The translations under genes were made by a program, and so were the position numbers. 64,000 nucleotides of DNA, from the NCBI RefSeq assembly GCF_000688475.1, contig NZ_JIAN01000007.1, positions 62,001 to 126,000 of the forward strand. Reading direction: 5' to 3'. The notes under the pieces are model-generated. The model worked only from the letters and a program-made list of their open reading frames with translations, did no database searches and was not told where the DNA came from. Shown here piece by piece: positions 53,756 to 63,081 of this stretch. Origin of the DNA: Cellulomonas sp. URHE0023 (lineage in GTDB: Bacteria > Actinomycetota > Actinomycetes > Actinomycetales > Cellulomonadaceae). Position 1 is the stretch's first letter. Every line of letters starts with the position of its first letter.

Positions 53756-55827
53756 GGTCGCAGACCTTCCGCCGCGGCCCAGCGGATGAGCTGTTCGTGC
53801 ACCGCCTCCGCACCGACGAGGATCACCCCGTCGCCCACCGGCTCGCGGAGCTCGTCGTCCATCTCCCACCGCGCAGGGTGCAGCAGGAAGGCGTGGTTCT
53901 GGGCCCCGCCGATGCCGCCGTGGGAGCCGACCTGCCCCTCGAACGCGTGCACGTGGCCGGTCGCGCTGACCGTGGAGATGAGCAGCAGGTCCCCCGTGTG
54001 CGGGAGCCGTGCCGCTCGCACGAGGTCCGGACGCCCGCGCGGGCCGTACGGCAGGAGCGGGTCCTCCCCCTCGGGCTCGGCGTCGTCCTGCTCGAGCAGG
54101 ACCAGGCCCCGCGGCCCGATCGCGACGAGCCCACGGTCGGCGCTGTCGACCACGACCACACCCACGCCCGGTCGCTCCGCCAGTCCGGCGACGAGCCCCG
54201 GCCAACGCTGCTGGAAGTCCTCGAGCGTCAGCCGCCGTGGCACGCGGGGGAACCACACGAGACCCAGGTTGCCCGAGCCGACGGTGACCACCTCGGGCAG
54301 GTCGTCCGCACCCTGCTGCTTCGGTCGTCCCTGGTCGGGGCCGAGGACCGCCGTGCCGCGCGACAGGTTCAGGGCGCTGTTGACGAGGGCGTTCAGGGGA
54401 CCCCAGTCCTCCCCGGTCCCGCTGTCCACCCCGTCCGCAGCAGGTTCTGCCATGAGCGCGCGCACGGTGTCGAGCAGGGTCTCGCCGCCCAGCTGCTCGT
54501 AGGTGGCCCCCAGTGCCTGCCCGTGGTCGGACAGCACCACGATCTCGTAGTCCCGCGGCGCCACGGCGACCACGCGCTCGAGCGTGCCCAGCACCCGGTC
54601 CAGTCCCTCGAGCGAACGCAGCGACTCAGGACGGGTGGGACCCGCGTGGTGGGCGATCTCGTCGTAGTCGACGAGATCCACGTAGATCGTCGGGTCCCCG
54701 CGCAGGAGCGCCTCGGCCACCAACGACGTGTTCAGGTCGCGCAGCAGCACGTTGCTGATGCCGCGCAGCAGGATGTACCAGCCGGTACGCGAGATGCGCG
54801 GCTGCACCTCACGGACGCGCTGGCGGCGAGCCTGGTAGATCTCCTTGACCATCTCCGCGACCGAGACCGTAAGTGCGCGTGCGAGGACGAACGGGCTCGC
54901 GAAGAACCGGACGTAGGCCGGTCCCGGCCCGAGGCCACCGTCGGGGCCCTTCGTACGCGAGCGGCTCATCACCACGTACGCGGTCGCGGCGTCCCCGGAG
55001 AACATCGTCGAGATCGCCGAACCACCACCTGCGAGAAGTCCCTTTCCCGTGGACAGCCGCCCCTCCACGAGCGCAGCGTCCTCCGGGTGGTTCGTCACCA
55101 CGAGGCGACCGAGGTCCCTGTCCCACCAGCGGAACGCGGGGATCTGGCCCGAGTCGCCGTGCAGGAGGCCCGCCTGGCTGGCCGGTGTCGTCGACGGGAT
55201 CCGCGCCCACCAGTCCTCGAGCACGTGGTTCCCGTCGGCGATCCACCGTTGGATGTTCGGCGCCAGACCGGCCTCGATGGCCTCACGCAGCACGGGCGCC
55301 GCGACACCGTCGAGCTGCACGACGAGCATCCCGGGCTCTCGCTGCGCACCTCGGCTCGGCTCGACGATGCCCCGGCGGCGGGCCTGCCGACGAGCGCGGC
55401 GCACCACGACAGAGATCACGTAGTCGCTGTCGTTGGCGCCCAGGACCCAGCGCCCCACCGCCATCACGACCGCCGTGAGGAGCATGACACCGACCACGTC
55501 CCAGACGGTGTCCGCGACGATCCCAGGAACCAGCCCAAGCGCGACCCAGAGGACCGCGACCTGCGCGAGCAGGCCGAGGCCCAGAGCGAGAACGGCACTG
55601 CCTCGTCGTGCGAGGTACCGCAGCGGTCCACCCAGCAGGAGGTCCCCGAGCGCCACCACGGCGGCCGCCGCGACGATCGAGCCCGGGTTGTCGGACCGCA
55701 CGCCGTCGATGAGCCACACCGCGGCCGCGAGACCGAGGGTCGTCGTCGCGAGAGTGAGAACGGCTTCGCCGATGTCCTGCAGGGTGGGCACCCACGCGCG
55801 GACGCGCCGGCCGGTCGGTGAAGTCAT
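53752..55827 (-). CDS. Membrane protein: holin-like N-terminal helices fused to an alkaline phosphatase-like phosphodiesterase
   Basis: A 691-residue protein: four hydrophobic helices in the first 135 residues (phage-holin-family-like), then a type I phosphodiesterase/nucleotide pyrophosphatase fold. Visible signatures include [16 protein letters not shown] with the first metal ligand, [19 protein letters not shown] with the nucleophile Thr/Ser, [12 protein letters not shown] and [11 protein letters not shown] with the metal Asp/His. The substrate is unknown; nucleotide, phospholipid or cell-wall polymer phosphodiesters are possible. It lies between recA and DUF3046, and is coupled to the MBL gene. 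Confidence 0.85.
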   Translation of the reverse strand: MTSPTGRRVRAWVPTLQDIGEAVLTLATTTLGLAAAVWLIDGVRSDNPGSIVAAAAVVALGDLLLGGPLRYLARRGSAVLALGLGLLAQVAVLWVALGLVPGIVADTVWDVVGVMLLTAVVMAVGRWVLGANDSDYVISVVVRRARRQARRRGIVEPSRGAQREPGMLVVQLDGVAAPVLREAIEAGLAPNIQRWIADGNHVLEDWWARIPSTTPASQAGLLHGDSGQIPAFRWWDRDLGRLVVTNHPEDAALVEGRLSTGKGLLAGGGSAISTMFSGDAATAYVVMSRSRTKGPDGGLGPGPAYVRFFASPFVLARALTVSVAEMVKEIYQARRQRVREVQPRISRTGWYILLRGISNVLLRDLNTSLVAEALLRGDPTIYVDLVDYDEIAHHAGPTRPESLRSLEGLDRVLGTLERVVAVAPRDYEIVVLSDHGQALGATYEQLGGETLLDTVRALMAEPAADGVDSGTGEDWGPLNALVNSALNLSRGTAVLGPDQGRPKQQGADDLPEVVTVGSGNLGLVWFPRVPRRLTLEDFQQRWPGLVAGLAERPGVGVVVVDSADRGLVAIGPRGLVLLEQDDAEPEGEDPLLPYGPRGRPDLVRAARLPHTGDLLLISTVSATGHVHAFEGQVGSHGGIGGAQNHAFLLHPARWEMDDELREPVGDGVILVGAEAVHEQLIRWAAAEGLRP

Positions 55828-55842
55828 CGTCGGTGTCTCTCC

Positions 55843-56076
55843 TCAGGACCGCGGCGGCGCCGGGCGGTGGGCGTCGGCCCCCCAGCGAGAGTTCTCGGGA
55901 ATCTCGAGCTCGTCACACAGGGCGTGCCAGACGTCGCGGGGCTCGACGTTGTCCTCGAGAGCCTGGACGGCTGTGCGCTGGTCGAGACCGCCGAGCACGA
56001 GCTCACGGGTGAGCTCGCGTCCGTGCGCAGCGCCCAGGACCTCGTCGACCAGCTGCCAGAACTCGCGATACCGCAC
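55843..56076 (-). CDS. DUF3046 protein
   Basis: A 77-residue helical protein with the DUF3046 pattern VRYREFWQLVDEVLGAAHG, TAVQALEDNVEPRDVWHALCDEL and a short Pro-rich tail. The family is found beside recA-recX in actinobacteria; its function is unknown. GTG 56076 was chosen because homologues start at this point; a CAGGCT hexamer seven bases upstream could be the -10 of a leaderless mRNA. Divergent from lhr. Fifteen bases separate it from the phosphodiesterase gene. Confidence 0.87.
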   Translation of the reverse strand: MRYREFWQLVDEVLGAAHGRELTRELVLGGLDQRTAVQALEDNVEPRDVWHALCDELEIPENSRWGADAHRPAPPRS

Positions 56077-56139
56077 GAGGCACAGCCTGCCACCTGCACG
56101 GGGCCTTCGGATCCGCTGTCCGGTGTGGGTGCTGCCAGC

Positions 56140-56145
56140 CACAAT
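56140..56145 (+). promoter_or_regulatory. Putative -10 hexamer of leaderless lhr
   Basis: CACAAT, then six bases, then the GTG at 56152; no Shine-Dalgarno. The DUF3046 promoter is back to back with it in a 75-base gap. Confidence 0.45.
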
Positions 56146-56151
56146 GACCTC

Positions 56152-59100
56152 GTGGTGCTGAAGCGATTCTCCGACCCGACCAGGTCCTGGTTCGAGGGCG
56201 CGTTCGCGGAGCCCACGGCCGCCCAGCTCGGCGCCTGGGGCGCGGTGTCGGGCGGCGACCACGCGCTGGTGGTCGCCCCGACCGGCTCGGGCAAGACTCT
56301 GGCGGCGTTCCTGTGGGCCCTCGACGGGCTGCTGACCGGGGCACCTGTGGACGACCCGGTCGAGAGGTGCCGCGTCCTGTACGTGTCCCCGCTCAAGGCC
56401 CTGGCAACGGACGTCGAGCGGAACCTGCGCTCACCTCTGGTGGGCATCCGCCAGGCGGCCCAGCGCCTCGGAGTCACGCTGCCCGACGTCACGGTCGGCA
56501 TCCGCACGGGCGACACCCCACCGAACGAGCGCAGGGCCTTCGCGACAAAGCCGCCGGACATCCTCATCACGACGCCCGAGTCGCTGTACCTCGTCCTCAC
56601 GTCGGGCGCCCGGGCCGGGCTCGCCGGGGTGCGCACGGTGATCGTCGACGAGATCCACGCCGTCGCCGCGACCAAGCGAGGCGCGCACCTCGCGCTCTCC
56701 CTGGAGCGCCTCGACGCGCTGCTGGACCGGCCGGGAGGTCCCGGACCGGCGCAGCGGATCGGGCTGTCGGCGACCGTGCAGCCTGTCGCGGCGGTCGCGG
56801 AGTACCTCGGCGGCGCGCGCTCCCGCGAGGACGGCGGGCGCGAGGTCGTCGTGGTGCAGCCGCCGTCGACCAAGCAGATCGTCGTGGACGTGGTGGTCCC
56901 CGTGCCCGACCTGGCGGACCTGCGCGCTGCCGGCGGGCTTCCTGACGACGACCTGTCCGGCGCCGCGGACGCGCCCCTGGTCCGGGCGTCCATCTGGCCG
57001 CACGTCGAGGAGCGCGTCGTGGACCTCGTCGCGGACCACCGCTCGACGCTCGTCTTCACCAACTCCCGGCGTGGCGCGGAGCGCCTGACCGCCCGGATGA
57101 ACGAGGTCTGGGCGGGACGCCGCGGCGAGGACCTCCCGGACCACGGGTCCGTGGTGGCGGCGTCGGTGCCAGGCCAGTCCGGTACCGCGGTCGGTGTGGA
57201 CACCCGAGACGCGGCGACGATCTTGGCGCGTGCGCACCACGGCTCGATGAGCCGGGCCGAGCGGACCCGCACCGAGTCGGAGCTCAAGGCCGGGAACCTC
57301 CCTGCGGTCGTCGCGACGAGCTCGCTCGAGCTCGGCATCGACATGGGCGCGATCGACCTGGTGGTGCAGGTCGGCGCGCCGCCGTCCGTCGCCAGCGGGC
57401 TGCAACGGATCGGCCGGGCCGGGCACCAGGTCGGTGCCGTGTCCCGAGGCGTGGTGTTCCCGACCTTCCGGGGCGAGCTCGTGGCGTCGGCGGTCACGGC
57501 CGAGCGGATGCGCACCGGGATGCTCGAACCTCTGCACGTGCCGCGCAACCCGCTCGACGTGCTCGCGCAGCAGATCGTGGCGATGGTCGCGGTCGAGGAC
57601 TGGTCGCTCGACGACCTGTCGACCGTCGTGCGCCGCGCGGCACCGTTCTCCGGTCTGGGAGACGCGACCCTGCGCGCTGTGCTCGACATGCTCGCCGGAC
57701 GGTATCCCAGCGAGGAGTTCGCGGAGCTGCGTCCGCGGCTCGTGTGGGACCGCGTCCGGGACGTGCTGACCGGACGCCCGGGCTCGCTGCGGCTGGCTGT
57801 CACGAGCGGGGGCACGATCCCCGATCGCGGGATGTACGGGGTCTTCCTGGCCGGCGGTGCCACGGCCAGCGACGTCCCCGTGGACGCGGAACGCACCGGA
57901 GGTGCGCTGCGCGGCGGCAAGCGCGTCGGCGAGCTCGACGAGGAGATGGTCTACGAGTCGCGTGTCGGTGACATGTTCACGCTCGGGTCGAGCACCTGGC
58001 GGATCGACGACATCACCCCGGACCGCGTGCTGGTCACGCCCGCACCCGGCGTGCCCGGCCGGCTTCCGTTCTGGAAGGGCGACGCACCCGGCAGACCCGC
58101 AGAGCTGGGTCGCGCGATGGGCGGCTGGGTGCGTGAGGTGCTCGGCGCGGCCGACGCGCGGACGCGGGTCGAGGCAGCCGGCCTCGACAGCTGGGCGGCC
58201 GACAACCTGCTGACCTACCTGACCGAGCAGCAGGCTGCTACCGGGGAGGTGCCGTCGGACACCACGCTCGTGGTCGAGCGCTTCCGGGACGAGCTCGGTG
58301 ACTGGCGGATCGTCGTGCACTCGCCCTACGGCGCCCGCGTGCACGCGCCCTGGGCGATCGTGATCGGCGCACGGCTGCGGGAGAAGTACGGCGTGGACGC
58401 CGCCGCGATGCACTCGGACGACGGGATCGTCCTGCGACTTCCGGACATGCTCGACGCGAGTGCCGGACTCGGTGCCGACGACCCGTGGGCGGACGCGTCC
58501 GGACCGGCGATCGACCTGGCCGACCTGCTCCTGGAGCCCGACGAGGTGCTCGACTCGGTCCGTGCCGAGCTCGGCTCGTCGGCGATGTTCGGAGCGCGGT
58601 TCCGCGAGGCCGCCAGCCGGGCCCTGCTGCTCCCCCGTCGTCGGCCCGACCGCCGGACGCCGTTGTGGCAGCAGCGTCAGCGGTCGGCCCAGCTGCTCTC
58701 GGTCGCCGCGGGGTACCCCGACTTCCCGATCCTGCTCGAGGCCGTGCGGGAGTGCCTCCAGGACGACTTCGACACCGACGCTCTCACCACGCTCATGAGG
58801 GACATCGCCGGGCGTCGGGTGCGGGTCGTGGAGGTGACGACGACGCAGCCGTCGCCCTTCGCGCAGTCGCTGCTGTTCGGCTATACCGCCCAGTTCCTCT
58901 ACGACGGCGACGCCCCGCTGGCCGAACGACGAGCAGCGGCGCTCACGCTCGACCCCACCCTTCTCGCCGAGCTGCTCGGCCAGGGCGGCGCCTCTCAGCT
59001 GGCTGACCTGCTCGACCCTGACGCCGTCGTGCGCACGGAGGCGGAGCTGAGCGGGCGCGCGCCGGAGCGACAGGCAGGGTCGATGGAGCAGGTCGCGGAC

Positions 59101-61008
59101 GTGGTGCGCAGGCACGGACCACTCACGACGGCCGAGGTGGCGGAACGCGTGCAGCCGTCGGTCACCGAGCAGCTGCCGGACTGGCTGGCCTCGCTCGAGG
59201 CCGCCCGCCGGTTGATCCGCGTCCGGCTCGGCGGGGTCGCGCCGGATCGGACCGAGCAGTGGGCTGCGGTCGAGGACGCGGGGCGGTTGCGAGACGCCCT
59301 CGGCGTTGCCCTGCCGATCGGTGTCCCGGAGGTCTTCACCGAGGTGGTGCCAGACCCGGTAGGCGACCTGCTGCGCCGGCACGCCCGTACGCGTGGGCCG
59401 TTCACGGCCGCGTCCGCCGCGGCCCGGTTCGGCTGGGGCGTCGCGATCGTCACGGAGACGCTGCGGCGGCTCGAACGCCTCGGCGTCCTCGTGCAGGGAC
59501 GACTGCGACCCGATGTGCTCGGCGGCACCGGCGACGAGTTCTGCGACGCCGACGTGCTTCGCCAGCTGCGCCGACGGTCGCTGGCGGCCCTGCGTGCCGA
59601 GGTGGAGCCCGTGGCTCCGCAGGCACTCGGTGTGTTCCTCCCCCGGTGGCAGGGCGTGCGCCCCGTGGGGCGCGCAGACCGTGCCTCCGCGACCGGTTCG
59701 CTGCGGGGCGTGGACGGCGTGGCACGCGTGGTCGAGCAGCTTGCCGGGTCCGTGCTGCCCGCTTCCGCCCTGGAGACCCATGTGCTGCCGGCCAGGGTCT
59801 CCGACTACGTCCCAGCCATGCTCGACGAGCTGACCGCCGCCGGGGAGGTCGTGTGGGCCGGGCACGGTGCGCTTGCGGGCCACGACGGTCTCGTCTCCCT
59901 GCACCCCGCGGGCGTGGCCGACCTGACCCTCCCGCCGGTCGATCCCGGCGCCGCGGACCTCGGGGACCTGCACCAGGCGGTGCTGACGGCGCTCGCCGGT
60001 GGTGGTGCGTGGTTCCTCGGCGCTCTGACCGACCGGGTGCGCCAGCTGCTCGAGGAACAGCCCGAGCAGACACCGACGCAGGTGGACGTCGCGACGGCGG
60101 TGTGGGACCTGGTGTGGACCGGGCACGTCACGAACGACGGGCTCGCCCCACTGCGCGCCTGGCTCGGCACGGGGACGACGGCGCACAAGACGCGCACACC
60201 CACGCCGCGGGGACGCGCGCTGCGGCCCCGACTCGGTCTGCGCGCGGCCGTCCGCGTCGGCGGCTCGTCCGAGGTCGGCTCGTCGCGGGGCACGGCACTG
60301 GCCGCGGGCGGGGGGCGCTGGTCGTTGCTGCCCGCGCGGGAGGCAGACCCGACCCTGCGCGCACACGCACTCGCAGCGCAGCTCCTGGACCGGCACGGGA
60401 TCCTGACGCGCGCCGTTGCACCGGCGGAGGGCATCGGGTCGCAGTTCACCGACGTCTACAAGGTGCTCTCGGCGCTCGAGCAGGGTGGGCAGGTGCGCCG
60501 CGGGTACTTCGTCGAGCGCCTCGGCGGCTCGCAGTTCGCGTTGCCCGGTGCCGTCGACCGCCTGCGGGTCGACGCACAGGTGGTGGAGCGTGCGAGCGAC
60601 CCCGACGAGCGCAGCGAGCCGCTGGTCGTGGTGCTGGCCGCCACCGATCCGGCGAACCCGTACGGCGCATCGTTGCCCTGGCCCGTCACGGCCTCGGACG
60701 GTGGCCACCGACCGGGTCGCAAGGGGGGCGCCCTGGTCGTGCTCGTGGACGGCGCGCTCGTGCTGTACGTGGAACGCGGCGGCCGCACCGTGCTCTCGTT
60801 CTCTCCTGACAGTGCCGTCCTGCTCTCCGCGGCGGACGGTCTCGCGGTCACGGTGCGCAGCCGGCGCAGCGGGCGCCTCACCATCGCGCGGCTGGACGGC
60901 GAGGACGTGCTCGGCGGCGGAGCGCTCCACGGGCAGGTCGGCCAGGCGCTGGTCGCGGCCGGCTTCGCACCCACGCCGCGCGGCCTGCGCCTGCCGGGAC
61001 AGTCGTGA
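56152..61008 (+). CDS. lhr: ATP-dependent helicase Lhr
   Basis: A 1618-residue SF2 helicase, matching the long form of Lhr. It has motif I APTGSGKT (about 42-49), DEIH box VIVDEIHAV (about 165), SAT motif GLSATVQPVA, motif VI LQRIGRAGHQVG, then a winged-helix and DEAD/DEAH-associated region, and a long C-terminal domain of about 700 residues. Lhr unwinds RNA:DNA hybrids 3'-to-5' and is induced by DNA damage in mycobacteria. Start at GTG 56152, where homology begins; an in-frame region upstream lies over DUF3046. Twelve bases separate it from nei. Confidence 0.95.
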   Translation: MVLKRFSDPTRSWFEGAFAEPTAAQLGAWGAVSGGDHALVVAPTGSGKTLAAFLWALDGLLTGAPVDDPVERCRVLYVSPLKALATDVERNLRSPLVGIRQAAQRLGVTLPDVTVGIRTGDTPPNERRAFATKPPDILITTPESLYLVLTSGARAGLAGVRTVIVDEIHAVAATKRGAHLALSLERLDALLDRPGGPGPAQRIGLSATVQPVAAVAEYLGGARSREDGGREVVVVQPPSTKQIVVDVVVPVPDLADLRAAGGLPDDDLSGAADAPLVRASIWPHVEERVVDLVADHRSTLVFTNSRRGAERLTARMNEVWAGRRGEDLPDHGSVVAASVPGQSGTAVGVDTRDAATILARAHHGSMSRAERTRTESELKAGNLPAVVATSSLELGIDMGAIDLVVQVGAPPSVASGLQRIGRAGHQVGAVSRGVVFPTFRGELVASAVTAERMRTGMLEPLHVPRNPLDVLAQQIVAMVAVEDWSLDDLSTVVRRAAPFSGLGDATLRAVLDMLAGRYPSEEFAELRPRLVWDRVRDVLTGRPGSLRLAVTSGGTIPDRGMYGVFLAGGATASDVPVDAERTGGALRGGKRVGELDEEMVYESRVGDMFTLGSSTWRIDDITPDRVLVTPAPGVPGRLPFWKGDAPGRPAELGRAMGGWVREVLGAADARTRVEAAGLDSWAADNLLTYLTEQQAATGEVPSDTTLVVERFRDELGDWRIVVHSPYGARVHAPWAIVIGARLREKYGVDAAAMHSDDGIVLRLPDMLDASAGLGADDPWADASGPAIDLADLLLEPDEVLDSVRAELGSSAMFGARFREAASRALLLPRRRPDRRTPLWQQRQRSAQLLSVAAGYPDFPILLEAVRECLQDDFDTDALTTLMRDIAGRRVRVVEVTTTQPSPFAQSLLFGYTAQFLYDGDAPLAERRAAALTLDPTLLAELLGQGGASQLADLLDPDAVVRTEAELSGRAPERQAGSMEQVADVVRRHGPLTTAEVAERVQPSVTEQLPDWLASLEAARRLIRVRLGGVAPDRTEQWAAVEDAGRLRDALGVALPIGVPEVFTEVVPDPVGDLLRRHARTRGPFTAASAAARFGWGVAIVTETLRRLERLGVLVQGRLRPDVLGGTGDEFCDADVLRQLRRRSLAALRAEVEPVAPQALGVFLPRWQGVRPVGRADRASATGSLRGVDGVARVVEQLAGSVLPASALETHVLPARVSDYVPAMLDELTAAGEVVWAGHGALAGHDGLVSLHPAGVADLTLPPVDPGAADLGDLHQAVLTALAGGGAWFLGALTDRVRQLLEEQPEQTPTQVDVATAVWDLVWTGHVTNDGLAPLRAWLGTGTTAHKTRTPTPRGRALRPRLGLRAAVRVGGSSEVGSSRGTALAAGGGRWSLLPAREADPTLRAHALAAQLLDRHGILTRAVAPAEGIGSQFTDVYKVLSALEQGGQVRRGYFVERLGGSQFALPGAVDRLRVDAQVVERASDPDERSEPLVVVLAATDPANPYGASLPWPVTASDGGHRPGRKGGALVVLVDGALVLYVERGGRTVLSFSPDSAVLLSAADGLAVTVRSRRSGRLTIARLDGEDVLGGGALHGQVGQALVAAGFAPTPRGLRLPGQS

Positions 61009-61020
61009 CGGCGGGCGACC

Positions 61021-61785
61021 GTGCCCGAGGGTGACGTCCTGCGACGGACGGCCCAGCGGCTCGACGTCGCCCTGACGGGCCATGTCGTCGTTCGCTCCGA
61101 CCTGCGTTGGCCCTCAGCCGCCACGGTCGACCTCGTCGGCACCACCGTCGTGGGGACGCGCTCGTACGGGAAGCACCTGCTGACCCGGTTCGACGACGGT
61201 CGCACCCTGCACACCCACCTGCGCATGGAAGGTCGCTGGCGGGTGGCCCGGACGGGTTCACCGCAGGCTGCCGCCCGGTCGGACGAGGTCCGTGCCGTGC
61301 TGGCGACGCAGGAGTGGACGGCTGTCGGGTACCAGCTGGGGATGCTGGACGTGGTGCGAACCACCGACGAGCACGCCGTGATCGGTCACCTCGGCCCGGA
61401 CCTGCTCGGGGAGACCGTCGACGCGGAGGAAGCCCTGCGACGGTGGGCTGCCCGCCGAGCAACGCCTGTCGCGGAGGTCCTGCTCGACCAGCGGGTCGTC
61501 GCGGGGATCGGCACGATCTACGCGGCCGAGTCACTGTTCGCGGAGCGCATCTGGCCGTGGACACCGGCCGACGCCGTCCGCGACCCGTCCCGGCTGCTCG
61601 CTGTGGCGCGCCGCCAGATGCAGCAGTCGGTCGCCAGCGGTCGGCCGCCGGGTCGGGTGCACGGACGGTTGCGTCAGCCGTGCGTCCGCTGCGGCACACC
61701 GATCGCCGTGGGCCAGGCTCGCAAGCCTCCGATGGAGCGGCCCATCTTCTACTGCCCACGCTGTCAGGCGCCGCCGACCGGTTGA
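61021..61785 (+). CDS. nei: Endonuclease VIII-like DNA glycosylase (Fpg/Nei family)
   Basis: A 254-residue bifunctional DNA glycosylase/AP lyase. After Met removal the catalytic Pro2 and Glu3 are exposed (MPEGD), and the DNA-binding helix-two-turn-helix and zinc finger (CVRC...YCPRC) close the protein. The stretch LDQRVVAGIGTIYAAESLF is the helix-two-turn-helix. Sequence resembles actinobacterial Nei2, which removes oxidised pyrimidines. It follows lhr by 12 bases, forming a repair operon, and ends at a strong terminator. Confidence 0.93.
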   Translation: MPEGDVLRRTAQRLDVALTGHVVVRSDLRWPSAATVDLVGTTVVGTRSYGKHLLTRFDDGRTLHTHLRMEGRWRVARTGSPQAAARSDEVRAVLATQEWTAVGYQLGMLDVVRTTDEHAVIGHLGPDLLGETVDAEEALRRWAARRATPVAEVLLDQRVVAGIGTIYAAESLFAERIWPWTPADAVRDPSRLLAVARRQMQQSVASGRPPGRVHGRLRQPCVRCGTPIAVGQARKPPMERPIFYCPRCQAPPTG

Positions 61786-61850
61786 CACGGTTGCCGCGCG
61801 CCCCTGGTGCCGGGAGGCCGGACGTCGGACCTTCCCCGAGCCGACACGCG

Positions 61851-61884
61851 GAACGGCCCGCAGACCGATGTCTGCGGGCCGTTC
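61851..61884. terminator. Bidirectional terminator after nei
   Basis: A perfect 15-bp stem (61851-61865, 61870-61884) and a four-base loop between convergent nei and clgR. Confidence 0.93.
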
Positions 61885-61941
61885 GAGCACATCGCGCGGC
61901 AGCACTGGCGCGCGTATGACATAGGCGACGCGCTTGGGCGA

Positions 61942-61959
61942 ACCTTCCAGATGGAAGGT
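61942..61959 (-). terminator. Small hairpin downstream of clgR
   Basis: ACCTTCC/GGAAGGT, 7-bp stem and four-base loop, 65 bases past the clgR stop on the minus strand. Possible terminator. Confidence 0.35.
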
Positions 61960-62023
61960 GCACACCCACGCGCCGCGGTGAGCTGACCGTCCGGACCGAC
62001 GCCACAGCGTCGTCCTGACCCGA

Positions 62024-62365
62024 TCAGCCGATTGCTGCGAGCTCCGATCGCGACCGCGCCCAGCCGCCGTCGGTGGCACCGGCCACCGAAGCCGCCAGGT
62101 ACGCGGGAATCGTGTCGGGGATCAGCAGACCCTCGGCGACTGCAACACGGTCGCTGACCTCACGCAGGACGAGCGACATGGGGACGTCCAGCGCCTCGCA
62201 GATGCTGTTCAGCAGCTCCGACGACGCTTCCTTCTGACCCCGTTCGACCTCGCTCAGATACCCGAGCGAGACGCGGGCTGCCGACGACACTTCACGCAGG
62301 GTGCGCCCCTGGCGCTGTCGCGCGTCCCGCAGCACGTCGCCGATCTCTCGACGCAGTACAACCAT
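62024..62365 (-). CDS. clgR: XRE-family regulator ClgR
   Basis: ClgR activates Clp protease, chaperone and DNA-damage genes in actinobacteria. The 113-residue protein has a XRE helix-turn-helix (about 8-62): [20 protein letters not shown], then [20 protein letters not shown], which is almost invariant in ClgR. ATG 62365 follows GGGGGAG by five bases and matches the family start; in-frame codons upstream have no homology. Position next to cinA and pgsA, near recA-recX, matches the mycobacterial arrangement. Confidence 0.93.
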   Translation of the reverse strand: MVVLRREIGDVLRDARQRQGRTLREVSSAARVSLGYLSEVERGQKEASSELLNSICEALDVPMSLVLREVSDRVAVAEGLLIPDTIPAYLAASVAGATDGGWARSRSELAAIG

Positions 62366-62542
62366 CCGGGCTCCCCCTCTCGCGTCACGTGCCTCTCCCA
62401 CACCGGGTGCCAACGTCCGGATCGGACCTGGAACCACGGCTCCCGGCTGTCCCTTTGCCGGGATAACTCCACCGTACCTTGCACCACCGACGCGCGACGG
62501 AGTCCTGCGTGCCGGAGGTCGACTGCTCATCACGGTCCTTGC

Positions 62543-62568
62543 AACGAAGGGCGGGGTCATCGTGTTCC
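62543..62568 (-). promoter_or_regulatory. Possible ECF-type promoter of clgR
   Basis: On the minus strand GGAAC (62568-62564), 18 bases, then GTT (62545-62543), the pattern used by SigR/SigH-like stress sigma factors. It lies just past the cinA stop and would give a clgR leader of about 170 bases. Sequence only. Confidence 0.35.
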
Positions 62569-62580
62569 CGCCTCCCTATC

Positions 62581-63078
62581 TCATCGGCTGTGAACGTCCT
62601 CAGGTTCACCCAAGTGTCGGATGACTTCGAGCGCCAGCTGCAGGACGGCGTCCACCGCACCAGCACGGACCGCCGGGCGGTCACCGTCGAGGTGCAGGGA
62701 ACGCGCCGTCACACCGGCCGGGGTCGCGACCGCGACGTGAACCGTGCCCGGCGGGCGCCCGTCCTGCGGATCTGGTCCGGCGACACCCGTCGTCGCGAGC
62801 CCCACATCGGCCCCGAGGCGCAGACGCACACCGTCAGCCATCTCTTGTGCGACCACCGGGTCGACCGCTCCGTGCGCGGCCAGCAGGTCCGTGTCGACGT
62901 CGAGCAGCGTGCCCTTCAGGTCGGTGGCGTAGGCGACGATGCCGCCGCGCAGACTCGCGGACGCGCCCGGCACGGCGACCAGGTCGGCGCAGACGAGCCC
63001 GCCCGTGAGCGACTCGGCCACCGCAACCGTCCACCCGCGCCACCGCAGCGCCGCGAGCAGCTCGGGGGCGACCTCCAT
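62581..63078 (-). CDS. pncC: CinA C-terminal domain protein (nicotinamide-nucleotide amidohydrolase)
   Basis: A 165-residue PncC/CinA-C protein that deamidates nicotinamide mononucleotide. Motifs: VAVAESLTGGLVCADL, GGIVAYATDLKGTLLDV, and the loop GLATTGVAGPDPQDGRPPGTVHVA with the catalytic region. The MocF-like N-terminal domain of full CinA is absent, as in many actinobacteria. Three bases separate its start from the pgsA stop. Confidence 0.94.
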   Translation of the reverse strand: MEVAPELLAALRWRGWTVAVAESLTGGLVCADLVAVPGASASLRGGIVAYATDLKGTLLDVDTDLLAAHGAVDPVVAQEMADGVRLRLGADVGLATTGVAGPDPQDGRPPGTVHVAVATPAGVTARSLHLDGDRPAVRAGAVDAVLQLALEVIRHLGEPEDVHSR

Positions 63079-63081
63079 CGG

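Larger units (their letters stand above)
61786..62023. other. Intergenic region nei-clgR with hairpins
   Basis: A 238-base gap between convergent genes. It contains the strong terminator 61851-61884 and a smaller 7-bp stem (61942-61948/61953-61959). No gene found. Confidence 0.6.

Noticed and set aside
53752..55827. Phage holin
   Set aside because: Only the N-terminal helices resemble the holin-family profile; the bulk is an alkaline phosphatase-like enzyme and the neighbourhood is chromosomal.
56431..61083. A 1550-codon open frame on the minus strand opposite lhr
   Set aside because: It is a shadow of a GC3-rich gene: the translation is His/Arg/Gly-rich, has no recognisable domain, and lhr on the other strand shows all helicase motifs.
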